A stretch of 64,000 bases of DNA. It comes from JADGOV01 sp963814355 (lineage in GTDB: Bacteria > Actinomycetota > Actinomycetes > JADGOV01). The stretch is from NCBI GenBank assembly GCA_963814355.1, contig CAWFCZ010000015.1, forward strand, positions 118,024 through 182,023, given 5' to 3'. Shown here one piece after another: positions 24,090 through 32,261 of this stretch (within the stretch, counting starts at the first letter, position 1; the number at the start of each line of letters is the position of its first letter). The position numbers and the translations under genes were made by a program. The notes beneath the pieces were generated by a model. That model did not search any database. It saw only the letters and a list, made by a program, of their open reading frames with translations, and had not been told where the DNA came from.

Positions 24090-25946
24090 TCAACCTCGCC
24101 GGGCCGCCGGGATGCCACCGGGTGGCCAACTGCGGAGTGCCCAGATCGGGTTGGACAGCGCGACGACCCGGCCGTTGGCATCGGCCACCTCGGCCCTGAG
24201 ATAGCACGGAGCACTGCCGTCGATGGGAACCTCGACCCGCCCGGTCGCGAAGGCCGCGGCCGGGAGGACCGCGATGGTCACCGCGTTGCTGTCCGGCACG
24301 GCGGGGCCGGCGTAGTCGACCCGGCCGCGCAGGACGCGGACCGCGCCACCGGGTGGGGCACCGGTGAGCAGCACAGCGAGCGCGTGCGTGGCTGCCCTGC
24401 CGACGGTGACCGAGCCCATTGGGTACTGGCCGTCCAGCAGCAAGTCGAGGGTGCCGGTGAAGTCGACCAGGTCGCTGGCGTACGCCCGGCCGGCGAGCAG
24501 CGCGGCGGTGAGGTCGGCTTCGCTCCTCGACGGGGACCAGGCGCTGGTGATGAAGCGGTTGACTCCGCCGCGCCAGTCCGTGCCGGTGTGGTCGTCGGTG
24601 GCCCCGTTGCCGGTGAGGAAGATCGCATTTCGAGAGCAGGCGTCCCACGCGGCGATGTGGCGAGCCATGGTCACCCCACCGCGCCGCGGGTAGCCGACCT
24701 CCAGCAGATTCGCGCCCAGCGCCCGGCCGCGGATCAACCCGGCGGCGACCTCGGCCCGGGCGGCGTCTTGGCGGGCCGGGGTGCCCAGCGCCGCACCCGC
24801 CGAAGCCGATCCGAACGGATGGTTGTAGGAGGCGATCCCGCCGCCGGCGTGCACGGCGCTGATCAGCCCGGCGGTCACGGGTTCGCTGCGTCCCGGGTTG
24901 AGCGGGACGTCGCCGTAGTCCGGCAGGGACTGGGCGCCGCCGAAGGCGTTGACGTGCGGGTCGTAGAGCGAGATCTCCAGCGCGGCGTGCTGGGTGACGT
25001 TCGGGTAGGCGGACCGGTAGGCCGCCATGATTGCGGCCTGGCTGCCCTGCGCCGCCGCCCCGATCACCGAGCGGTGGAAACGTACGTAGTCGAACAGGCC
25101 CGCGCTCAGCGCCTTCCCTTGGCTGGTCGCCGAGAGGCTGAAGCCGTTGATGGCCATGTCCCGGGCGTCGAGATCTGGCCAGATCCGGCCCACGTCGGCC
25201 ATCGGGCTGACGGTGACCGAGGCCCACCGGCCCGTCGGGACGTCGAGCGTGGCGATTCCGGCCAGCCCGTCGGCGGTGCGACTGCCCGGCCGGCCGGTGC
25301 CCCCGATGCGGTAACACAGTCGGTACTGGCCGGCGGGCCGCCCACCCGATGAGGGATGGTAGGACAGCGGAACGGTGATCTCCAGGTAGCCGAGCCGTCC
25401 CACCCGCTGCGGGCATACCTCGAGGTGGAGCTGGAGGCCGTCGATGTTGCCGTTGAGGTTGATCCGGGCCGGGTGCGTGTTGGCCGTCATCTGGACACTC
25501 GCCGGTTCCGGCCCAGTGCTCATGACCCGCAACGCCAGCCCGGATTTGGTGGCGCTCGGGTCGGCCGGGGCGGCGGCGGCGGCCGTGAGGTCGCTGCTGG
25601 CCAGCAGCGCAGAGCCGGTACGACGCAGCGTCCAGGCCCACGGCTGGCCATGCTCGGGTTCGGACAGGCTGTCGAAGTGGACGACCTCCCGGTAGTACCG
25701 GGCGGCCATCCGCCAGTCGTGATCGGTCCACCAGATCACGTCCACGCCGTTGCTCGCGGCTTGCGCCAGGTGGGTTGCCATCGAGGCGCTGCCCTCGCTG
25801 AAGGACGAGTGCACATGCATGGCCATCGACACCGGCCGTCGTTCACTGGCCGCGGCCGCCCGGCGAATCAGCGGTATCGGGAGGTTCGCGGCCAGCGCTC
25901 CGGCCGCCACGGCACTGGATCTGGCGAGCAGCGTCCGGCGGGTCAT
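24090..25946 (-). CDS. Tat-exported PHP-domain protein, putative phosphoesterase
   Basis: ATG 25946 is chosen because it puts a twin-arginine signal at the N-terminus (TRRTLLARSSAVAAGALAANL); an upstream ATG at 26018 in the same frame would add 24 residues. The mature protein (618 residues with signal) has PHP metal motifs: MAMHVHSSFSEGSAS, VIWWTDHDWRM, IASYNHPFGSA and NLLEVGYPRRGG. Between them lies a jelly-roll-like insertion of about 170 residues (INLNGNIDGLQLHLEV). PHP enzymes hydrolyse phosphoesters with a trinuclear metal site; an exported, folded one would act on extracellular nucleotides or polymers. Substrate unknown. Confidence 0.75.
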   Translation of the reverse strand: MTRRTLLARSSAVAAGALAANLPIPLIRRAAAASERRPVSMAMHVHSSFSEGSASMATHLAQAASNGVDVIWWTDHDWRMAARYYREVVHFDSLSEPEHGQPWAWTLRRTGSALLASSDLTAAAAAPADPSATKSGLALRVMSTGPEPASVQMTANTHPARINLNGNIDGLQLHLEVCPQRVGRLGYLEITVPLSYHPSSGGRPAGQYRLCYRIGGTGRPGSRTADGLAGIATLDVPTGRWASVTVSPMADVGRIWPDLDARDMAINGFSLSATSQGKALSAGLFDYVRFHRSVIGAAAQGSQAAIMAAYRSAYPNVTQHAALEISLYDPHVNAFGGAQSLPDYGDVPLNPGRSEPVTAGLISAVHAGGGIASYNHPFGSASAGAALGTPARQDAARAEVAAGLIRGRALGANLLEVGYPRRGGVTMARHIAAWDACSRNAIFLTGNGATDDHTGTDWRGGVNRFITSAWSPSRSEADLTAALLAGRAYASDLVDFTGTLDLLLDGQYPMGSVTVGRAATHALAVLLTGAPPGGAVRVLRGRVDYAGPAVPDSNAVTIAVLPAAAFATGRVEVPIDGSAPCYLRAEVADANGRVVALSNPIWALRSWPPGGIPAARRG

Positions 25947-26088
25947 GCCGGACGTTCTCTGGGTCCGCGCAGCGCTCGGCCGACGGTGTGAGGGGGGCGG
26001 CCATGTCGTCGACGTCATGGCGGTGGTATCGACGTCCCCAACTCGAACTTGACGCCGGGGCGGCCCCGCGGCACCCCACCGACGCGAC

Positions 26089-26973
26089 TCAGGCTGGCCG
26101 GCGTCGCGTTCGGGTGGCTCCGGCGCTGGCCAGGCAGACCATCATGATTCCGACAAGCTGACGGGCCGCGAGCCGCTCGCCGAGCACGACGAAGGCGGCC
26201 AACGCGGCCATCGCCGGCTCCGTGCTCATCAGGACGCCGAACACCGCGGTGGGCATCCGGCGCAAGGCGGCGATCTCCAGGGAGTAGGGCAGTGCACTGG
26301 ACAGCAGGGCGACCACGAGGCCAGCGGCCAGCACCGTGGGACGTAGCAGGGCCGTGCCGCCGTCCACGATGCCGCACGGCGCGACCACCACCGCCCCCAC
26401 CGCGCAGGCCAACGCCAGCCCGACGTTGCCGGGGAAGACCTGGCCGATCCGTCGGCCGAGCAGGATGTAGCCGGCCCAGCAGGCGCCGGCGACCGCGGCG
26501 AGCACGACGCCGGCCGGCGCCAAATGGCCGGTCCCGCCCTTGGTGAGGGCGAGCACCCCGGCGGCTGCCAGCGCCACCCAGACGGCGTCGGGTGGCCGGC
26601 GGGAGCCGGCGACAGCGACGGCCAGCGGCCCGAGGAACTCCACTGTTACCGCTGCGCCGAGCGGGATCCTGGCGGCTGCTTCGTAGAAGGTGAAGTTCAT
26701 GCCGGCCAGGATCAGGCCGAAGAGGACCGTCAGCCGGCGGTGCGCTGGAGCGATCGTGGCGAGCGCGGGCCGACTCAGCGTGAGCAGCAGGACCGCGGCT
26801 AGGCTCAGCCGCAACAGGACGGTGCCGCCCGGGCCGACGGTGGCGAACAGGTGCTTGGCAAGCGCGGCGCCGGTCTGGACCGAGGCGACCGCCGCCAGCA
26901 CCAGAGCCGGCGCCGGAACGGTGGACTGGCGCCCGCGTGGCGCCCGGCGCGGCGCCGCACGTGGACCGATCAG
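26089..26973 (-). CDS. EamA/RhtA-type drug-metabolite transporter
   Basis: About 294 residues and ten hydrophobic segments, for example ALVLAAVASVQTGAALAKHLF, TVLLRLSLAAVLLLTL, LFGLILAGMNFTFYEAAARI and PLGAAVTVEFLGPLAVA, then a second EamA repeat ending AAFVVLGERLAARQLVGIMM. This resembles the threonine/homoserine exporter RhtA. The start is uncertain: no ATG or GTG precedes the first membrane segment in frame, a CTG at 26973 would overlap the accD6 stop, and a GTG at 26901 lies inside the first segment. It is the last gene of the fatty acid operon, perhaps by accident. Confidence 0.78.
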   Translation of the reverse strand: MIGPRAAPRRAPRGRQSTVPAPALVLAAVASVQTGAALAKHLFATVGPGGTVLLRLSLAAVLLLTLSRPALATIAPAHRRLTVLFGLILAGMNFTFYEAAARIPLGAAVTVEFLGPLAVAVAGSRRPPDAVWVALAAAGVLALTKGGTGHLAPAGVVLAAVAGACWAGYILLGRRIGQVFPGNVGLALACAVGAVVVAPCGIVDGGTALLRPTVLAAGLVVALLSSALPYSLEIAALRRMPTAVFGVLMSTEPAMAALAAFVVLGERLAARQLVGIMMVCLASAGATRTRRRPA

Positions 26974-28472
26974 AGCGGGATGTTCCCGTGCGCCCCGCGG
27001 CTGGCCGGCGCGGCGGCCAGCGCGTCCATGATCGCTCCGCGCGTCGCGCCTGGTTCGACGATCTCGTCCACTACCGCGATGTCCATCGCGCGCTGCAGGC
27101 CACCGGTGAACGCGTCGTGCTCGGCGGCGAGTTCGTTCTCCAGCGCCGGGCGCTGGGCATCGGTCACCTCGTTGAGTTTCCGACGGTGCAAGATGCGCAC
27201 CGCGGCCACCGCGCCCATCACCGCCACCTCGGCGGTCGGCCAGGCGAAAACCCGGGTCGCCCCCAAAGCGCGGGAGTTCATCGCGATATACGCCCCGCCG
27301 TAGGCCTTGCGGGTGACCAGCGTCACCCGGGGGACGCTGCATTCCGCGAAGGCGTGCAGCAGTTTCGCGCCGCGCCGGACCACGCCCTCCCACTCCTGCC
27401 CGACGCCCGGCAGGTACCCCGGTACGTCCACGACGACGACGAGCGGCACCCCGAACGCGTCGCACATCCGAACGAACCGGGCCGCTTTCTCCGCTGAGGT
27501 CGAGTCCAGGCAGCCGCCGAGGCGCAGCGGGTTGTTGGCCACCACCCCGACGGTGCGCCCGCCGAGACGCCCCAGGATGGTAACGATGTTCGGCGCCCAC
27601 TTCGCGTGCAACTCCAGGCCGGGCCCGTCGAGCAGTCCGTCGATGAGTGGGTGTACGTCGTAGGCCCGTCTGGCGTTGTCCGGCAGCCGGCTGCCGAGGT
27701 CGACCTCGGCCACCTCCGCGGCGCCGAAGCTGCGCTGGTCGGCGAGCAGCACGGCCAACTCCCGGGCGGAGCGGATCGCCTCGGTGTCGGTCTCGGCGAC
27801 GACGTGCACCACGCCGCTGCGGCGGCCGTGGGGTTCGGGTCCGCCCAGGCGCAGCGCGTCGACGTCCTCCCCGGTCACCGACCGCACCACGTCGGGGCCG
27901 GTGACGAAGACCCGCCCCGCTGGGCCCAGGACCACCAGGTCGGTCAGGGCCGGGCCGTAGGCCGCGCCGCCGGCGGCCGGACCGAGGACGACAGAAATCT
28001 GCGGCACCTTGCCCGAAGCCTGGGTCATCGCGTAGAAGACGCGGCCGACCGCGTGCAGCGACACCACGCCCTCCCGCAACCGGGCGCCACCGGAATGCCA
28101 GAGGCCGATGATCGGAATCCGGGCCTCCACCGCGGCCGCGTACGCGGCCACGATGTGGGCGCATCCGGCGGACCCCATCGCGCCGCCCTGCACTGTCGCG
28201 TCACTGGCGAAGGCGACCGCCGGGACACCGGAGATCCGGCCGCGGGCGGCGAGCACGCCGGAGTCATCGGGAGGCGCCAACAACGTCATCGATCCGTCGT
28301 CGAAGACGGTGTCGAGGCGAGCCAGCGGGCCGCGGGCGTCCGGCACCGTCCGGGTTGCACCCCGGGTCGCCCCGTTGACCTCCCGCGGCGCGGCCGCACC
28401 GTTGCGCGCCTCGGTGCCGGAGGATGCCGCGTCGGCGACGCCGTCGGCGATTCCGGGAGAGGTCAGGGTCAC
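26970..28472 (-). CDS. accD6: Acyl-CoA carboxylase carboxyltransferase (beta) subunit, AccD6-like
   Basis: 500 residues; GTG 28472 overlaps the fabF stop. The protein matches mycobacterial AccD6 in its key segments: ASDATVQGGAMGSAGCAHIV, IGLWHSGGARLREGV, PQISVVLGPAAGGAAYGPAL, VFVTGPDVVRSVTGEDVD, NNPLRLGGCLDSTSAEKAARF, and a C-terminal SRGAHGNIPL. It transfers CO2 from carboxybiotin to acetyl-CoA to make malonyl-CoA for the adjacent FabD. The biotin-carrying alpha subunit (AccA) is not in this window. Its position after the ketosynthase gene is the arrangement of the mycobacterial FAS-II operon. Confidence 0.93.
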   Translation of the reverse strand: MTLTSPGIADGVADAASSGTEARNGAAAPREVNGATRGATRTVPDARGPLARLDTVFDDGSMTLLAPPDDSGVLAARGRISGVPAVAFASDATVQGGAMGSAGCAHIVAAYAAAVEARIPIIGLWHSGGARLREGVVSLHAVGRVFYAMTQASGKVPQISVVLGPAAGGAAYGPALTDLVVLGPAGRVFVTGPDVVRSVTGEDVDALRLGGPEPHGRRSGVVHVVAETDTEAIRSARELAVLLADQRSFGAAEVAEVDLGSRLPDNARRAYDVHPLIDGLLDGPGLELHAKWAPNIVTILGRLGGRTVGVVANNPLRLGGCLDSTSAEKAARFVRMCDAFGVPLVVVVDVPGYLPGVGQEWEGVVRRGAKLLHAFAECSVPRVTLVTRKAYGGAYIAMNSRALGATRVFAWPTAEVAVMGAVAAVRILHRRKLNEVTDAQRPALENELAAEHDAFTGGLQRAMDIAVVDEIVEPGATRGAIMDALAAAPASRGAHGNIPL

Positions 28473-29713
28473 GACACGCTCCGAAAGGCCAAGGCCACGT
28501 TGTGGCCGCCGAAGCCGAAGGAGTTCGACAGCGCGGCCCCGGCTGCCGGCAGCGGCCGATGGTCGACGCGGACCACGTCGAGGTCTATCTGATCGTCCGG
28601 GTCGTCGCAGTTGCGGGTCAGCGGGGCGAGCCGATGATGCAGGGCGAGCACGGTGAAAATCGCCTCGACGGCACCGGCGGCGCCGAGCAGGTGTCCGGTT
28701 TGGGACTTAGTCGCGCTCACCGGTACGCCGTTGGCGGCGGCACCCATCGCGGTCCGGATGGCGCCGGACTCGGCTAGGTCGCCGACCGGGGTCGAGGTGG
28801 CGTGCGGGTTGATGTGCACGATGTCGGCGGGCTGCAGGTCGGCGTCGGCGAGCGCCATGGTCATGGCCCGCGCCGCTCCGGCGCCGACCGGGTCCGGGGC
28901 CGCGACATGGAAGGCGTCCGAGGTGATCCCGGCGCCGGCCAGGACCGCGTAGCGCTTGGCGCCCCGGCCCGCGGCGGCCGCCCCGCGTTCCAGGACGAGC
29001 ACCCCGGCCCCCTCGCCGAGGACGAACCCGTCGCGGCCCTTGTCATACGGCCGGGAGGCGGTCTCCGGCGCGTCCTGCCGGTTGGACAGCGCCTTCATCG
29101 AGGCGAAGCCGGCCAGCGGCAGCGGATGGATCGACGCCTCGGTGCCGCCGACCACGACCACGTCCGCGCGGTCCAGGCGCAACAGATCCAGGCCGAGCGC
29201 AACGGCTTCGGCGCCCGAGGCGCAGGCGCTGACCGGGGTGTGGACCCCGCCGCGGGCGGAGAGTTCCAGCCCGACGGTGGCCGCCGGCCCGTTGGGCATC
29301 AGCATCGGCACGGTGTGCGGAGACACCCGTCGGGCGCCGCGCTCCTTGAGGATGTCGTAGGCGGACAACAAGGTGAGCACGCCGCCGATGCCGGAGGCCA
29401 GTACGACCGCGAGCCGCTCGGGCGGCACGTCCGGGGAGCCGGCGTCGCGCCACGCCTCCCGGGCGGCGATGAGCGCGAACTGCTGGGAACGGTCGAGCGT
29501 ACGGGCCTCGACGCGTTCCAGGACGGTGGTCGGTTCCACGGCCGCCGTCGCGGCGATCCGGACCGGCAGGGCCTCGGCCCAGTCTTGAGTCAGCCGGGAG
29601 ACGCCGGAGCGCCCGGCCAGCAGCGCCTCCCAGGTGCTCGGTATGTCACCGCCGAGCGGCGTGGTCGCCCCCATGCCGGTGACGACCACGACGTCGCCGT
29701 GCACGTGGGTCAC
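28469..29713 (-). CDS. fabF: 3-oxoacyl-ACP synthase II (FabF/KasA type)
   Basis: 414 residues; GTG 29713 overlaps the ACP stop by four bases. The condensing-enzyme triad is visible: HTPVSACASGAEAVALG (Cys), VHINPHATSTPVGD (His) and KSQTGHLLGAAGAVEA (Lys and second His), ending with LSNSFGFGGHNVALAF. It elongates acyl-ACP with malonyl-ACP in type II fatty acid synthesis. It is downstream of fabD, fabH and acp and is coupled to accD6. Confidence 0.95.
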   Translation of the reverse strand: MTHVHGDVVVVTGMGATTPLGGDIPSTWEALLAGRSGVSRLTQDWAEALPVRIAATAAVEPTTVLERVEARTLDRSQQFALIAAREAWRDAGSPDVPPERLAVVLASGIGGVLTLLSAYDILKERGARRVSPHTVPMLMPNGPAATVGLELSARGGVHTPVSACASGAEAVALGLDLLRLDRADVVVVGGTEASIHPLPLAGFASMKALSNRQDAPETASRPYDKGRDGFVLGEGAGVLVLERGAAAAGRGAKRYAVLAGAGITSDAFHVAAPDPVGAGAARAMTMALADADLQPADIVHINPHATSTPVGDLAESGAIRTAMGAAANGVPVSATKSQTGHLLGAAGAVEAIFTVLALHHRLAPLTRNCDDPDDQIDLDVVRVDHRPLPAAGAALSNSFGFGGHNVALAFRSVS

Positions 29714-29964
29714 GCGGCGACACCTGCCGACTTGATGTAGGACACCGCGTCTCCGACGGTGCGCAGGTTCTTCACGTCGTCATCCGGGATGCGCACCTCG
29801 AACTTCTCCTCCGCGGCGACGACCACTTCCACCATGGACAGGGAATCCACGTCGAGATCGTCGATGAAGCTCTTCTCGGGGGTGACCTGCTCGACGTCGA
29901 CGCCGGCGACCTCGTTGAGGATCTCGGCGAGGCCCTGCAGGATGTCACTGTCTGAGGCGGGCAT
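29710..29964 (-). CDS. acpP: Acyl carrier protein (AcpM-like)
   Basis: 84 residues. The phosphopantetheine attachment site is DDLDVDSLSMVEVVVA (serine of DSL). The rest is an acidic four-helix carrier fold, with FEVRIPDDDVKNLRTVGD. It lacks the long C-terminal extension of mycobacterial AcpM. It lies between fabH and fabF, as in Streptomyces, 55 bases after fabH. A ribosome binding site GAAGGGAAG precedes the ATG. Confidence 0.95.
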   Translation of the reverse strand: MPASDSDILQGLAEILNEVAGVDVEQVTPEKSFIDDLDVDSLSMVEVVVAAEEKFEVRIPDDDVKNLRTVGDAVSYIKSAGVAA

Positions 29965-30019
29965 GTGCTTCCCTTCGTGATGACGTCCAACCCGGTGTCG
30001 GACGTTTCGGTGCTGCGAC

Positions 30020-31006
30020 TTACGGAATCCGGATGACCTGCCCTGCGTAGGTGAGACCGGCGCCGAAGGCGAGCAGCAGGGCCAGATCCCCGGTGCCGAG
30101 TTCCCCTCGCTCGCGCATCCGGGTCATGGCCATCGGGATCGAGGCTGCCGAGGTGTTCCCCGCCTCGACGATTTCGGTGGCCAGTACCTTGTCACGTACG
30201 CCCAAGGAGCGGGCGAGCGAGTCCAGGATGCGCAGGTTCGCCTGGTGCGGAACGAGCGCGTCGAGGTCGGCGGGCGTGATCCCGGCCAGTTGGCAGGCCC
30301 GCCGGGCGACCTCGGCCAGTGAGGTGGTCGCCCAGCGGAATACCGCCGGCCCCTCCATCCGCAGGTACGGGTCGGCGGCCAGGCAGGTGATGGTGTCGCT
30401 GCGGCCGCCGTCACTGCCCCAGGCCACCGGACCGATGCCCGGGCGCTCGGCCGGCCCGACCACGGCGGCGCCAGCGCCGTCGGCAAAAATAATGGCTGTG
30501 CCGCGGTCGTCCCAATCGGTGATGTCGGAGAGCTTCTCCGCGCCGATCACCAGGGCGTGACGGGCATTGCCGCTGCGAATGGCGTCCGCGGCGTTCGCCA
30601 GGGCGTAGCAGAACCCGGCGCATGCGGCGTTGAGATCGTAGGCCCCCGGAGCCGGCAGACCCAGGCGTCCGGCTACCACCGGGGCGACCCCGGGCAGCCG
30701 GTTCTCCGCCGAACAGGTCGCGGCCACCACCAGGTCGATATCCGCGGCCGCCAGGCCGCTGGCCGCCAGCGCCTTGCCAGCCGCCTCGGTGGCCATGTCC
30801 GCGACGGTCTCGGACTCGGCGATCCGTCGTTCGGCGATGCCGGTGCGCTCCCGGATCCACTGGTCAGTGGTGTCGATCCGGCGAGCCAAGTCGTCGTTGG
30901 TCAGCACCCGGGGCGGCCGGTAATCCCCGAGCGCGAGGATGCGCGCGCCGGCGGCACCGACCGGGGTGGACAGCTCGCAGCGCTGGGACTGTGGGGGAGA
31001 TGTCAC
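30020..31006 (-). CDS. fabH: 3-oxoacyl-ACP synthase III
   Basis: 328 residues from GTG 31006; its G is shared with the fabD stop TAG. Active-site segments are YDLNAACAGFCYALANA (Cys), ALVPHQANLRILDS (His) and VEAGNTSAASIPMAM (Asn). IDTTDQWIRERTGIAERRI is the typical N-terminal motif. FabH condenses an acyl-CoA primer with malonyl-ACP and so sets branched or straight starter units. The product CoA selectivity cannot be read here. Confidence 0.94.
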   Translation of the reverse strand: MTSPPQSQRCELSTPVGAAGARILALGDYRPPRVLTNDDLARRIDTTDQWIRERTGIAERRIAESETVADMATEAAGKALAASGLAAADIDLVVAATCSAENRLPGVAPVVAGRLGLPAPGAYDLNAACAGFCYALANAADAIRSGNARHALVIGAEKLSDITDWDDRGTAIIFADGAGAAVVGPAERPGIGPVAWGSDGGRSDTITCLAADPYLRMEGPAVFRWATTSLAEVARRACQLAGITPADLDALVPHQANLRILDSLARSLGVRDKVLATEIVEAGNTSAASIPMAMTRMRERGELGTGDLALLLAFGAGLTYAGQVIRIP

Positions 31007-32175
31007 TAGTGCGCCGCCTCGGGATGCAGTCGGGCCAGGGGTTGGCCGGCGGTGATCGGGTCGCCGTCCTCGGCCAGCCATTCGACCAGCGTGCCGCCGT
31101 GGGTGGCCTCGACGCGCTGCCGGGCGCGGTTGGTGTCGATCACGCCGAGGGCGGCTCCGGAGGGCAGCACGTCTCCGGTGGCCACCGGCTCCCGACGGAA
31201 CGTTCCACCCAGCGGGGCGACCACCAGCCGCCAGGCCGGGGCGTGCTCGGTCACCGAAGCCGCGGGATGGGTGGCGATCAGCGACCGAGCCGCCGGCAGG
31301 TCCGCCGGAGCGTTCAGCGCCAGCGTCTCCACACCGGGCAGGGCACGCTTCACCAAACCGGTGAGCGTACCCGCCGGAGGCAACTCGATCACCGCGTTGA
31401 CCCCCAGGTCGCCGAGGGTGCGGGTACAGAGGTCCCAACGAACCGGTGCGGCCACCTGGGCGACGAGGCGGGTGAGTAGTGCCGGTCCGGCGCTGACGAC
31501 CGCGCCGTCGGCGTTGGACACCAGCGTCATCCGGGGATCACGAACCGCCACCCCCGGCGCGAGCTCGGCCAGTGCGTCGCGGGCCGAAGCCATGTACGAG
31601 GTGTGAAAGGCCCCAGCCACCGCCAGTGGCCGTACCCGAGCCCTGGCCGGCGGGTCCGCGGCGAGCCTGGCCAAGGCATCCAGCGGCCCGGCGGCGACGG
31701 TCTGGCCAGCACCGTTCGCGTTGGCGGCGGTCAGCCCCAGGTGCTCCAGGGCAGCCCCGACCTCCGCCGGATCACCGCCGACCACCGCGGACATCCCGGT
31801 CGGAGTACGAGCGGAGGCTGCCGCCATCGCCCGGCCACGTTCCCGAACCAAGACCAGCGCGGCCTCGGCGGACAGCGCTCCGCCGATCGCAGCGGCGGCG
31901 AACTCACCCACGCTGTGTCCGGCGGTGACCGCACCGCGGACCGGACCGTCGAGCAGCTCCGCGGCCACCGCCAGACCGGCGGCCACCAGCAGCGGCTGGG
32001 CCACCGCGGTGTCCCGGATGGTCTCCGCATCGGCGGTGGTGCCGAGCTCGATCAGGTCCAGTTCGGTGACCGCGGACCACCATCGCAGCCGGTGCAGGAT
32101 GGCGGGTACCTCCAGCCATGGGATCAGGAAGCCCGGTTTTTGGGCGCCCTGACCCGGGGCGAGGAGAGCGAACAT
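31006..32175 (-). CDS. fabD: Malonyl-CoA:ACP transacylase with C-terminal degenerate BCCP-like domain
   Basis: 389 residues, about 80 longer than ordinary FabD. Residues 1-305 are the transacylase: LLAPGQGAQKPGFL, VTAGHSVGEFAAAAIG with the active serine (GHSxGE), GAFHTSYM with the catalytic His, and VIELPPAGTLTGLVKR. Residues about 312-387 resemble the biotinyl domain of BCCP: LVVAPLGGTFRREPV aligns with the BCCP entry strand and HGGTLVEWLAEDGDPITAG with the exit strand. The biotin motif EAMKM is replaced by DTNRAR, so no biotin can be attached. FabD moves malonyl from CoA to ACP. It leads the operon and is 78 bases from fasR. Confidence 0.92.
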   Translation of the reverse strand: MFALLAPGQGAQKPGFLIPWLEVPAILHRLRWWSAVTELDLIELGTTADAETIRDTAVAQPLLVAAGLAVAAELLDGPVRGAVTAGHSVGEFAAAAIGGALSAEAALVLVRERGRAMAAASARTPTGMSAVVGGDPAEVGAALEHLGLTAANANGAGQTVAAGPLDALARLAADPPARARVRPLAVAGAFHTSYMASARDALAELAPGVAVRDPRMTLVSNADGAVVSAGPALLTRLVAQVAAPVRWDLCTRTLGDLGVNAVIELPPAGTLTGLVKRALPGVETLALNAPADLPAARSLIATHPAASVTEHAPAWRLVVAPLGGTFRREPVATGDVLPSGAALGVIDTNRARQRVEATHGGTLVEWLAEDGDPITAGQPLARLHPEAAH

Positions 32176-32240
32176 CTCTCAACAGTGCCTTCCCCGGCCG
32201 GGCGCCGTCGCACCCGACGTGCACGAAGTCCCGGCGCGGT

Positions 32241-32261
32241 CGTTGTAGGAAACCTACAACG
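32241..32261. promoter_or_regulatory. Perfect inverted repeat upstream of fabD, candidate FasR operator
   Basis: CGTTGTAGG-AAA-CCTACAACG is a 9-bp perfect inverted repeat with a three-base spacer, 65-86 bases upstream of the fabD start and overlapping the fasR stop codon. FasR-type regulators of Streptomyces and mycobacteria bind inverted repeats in the promoter of the fatty acid operon. Assignment to FasR is inference from position and symmetry. Confidence 0.55.
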
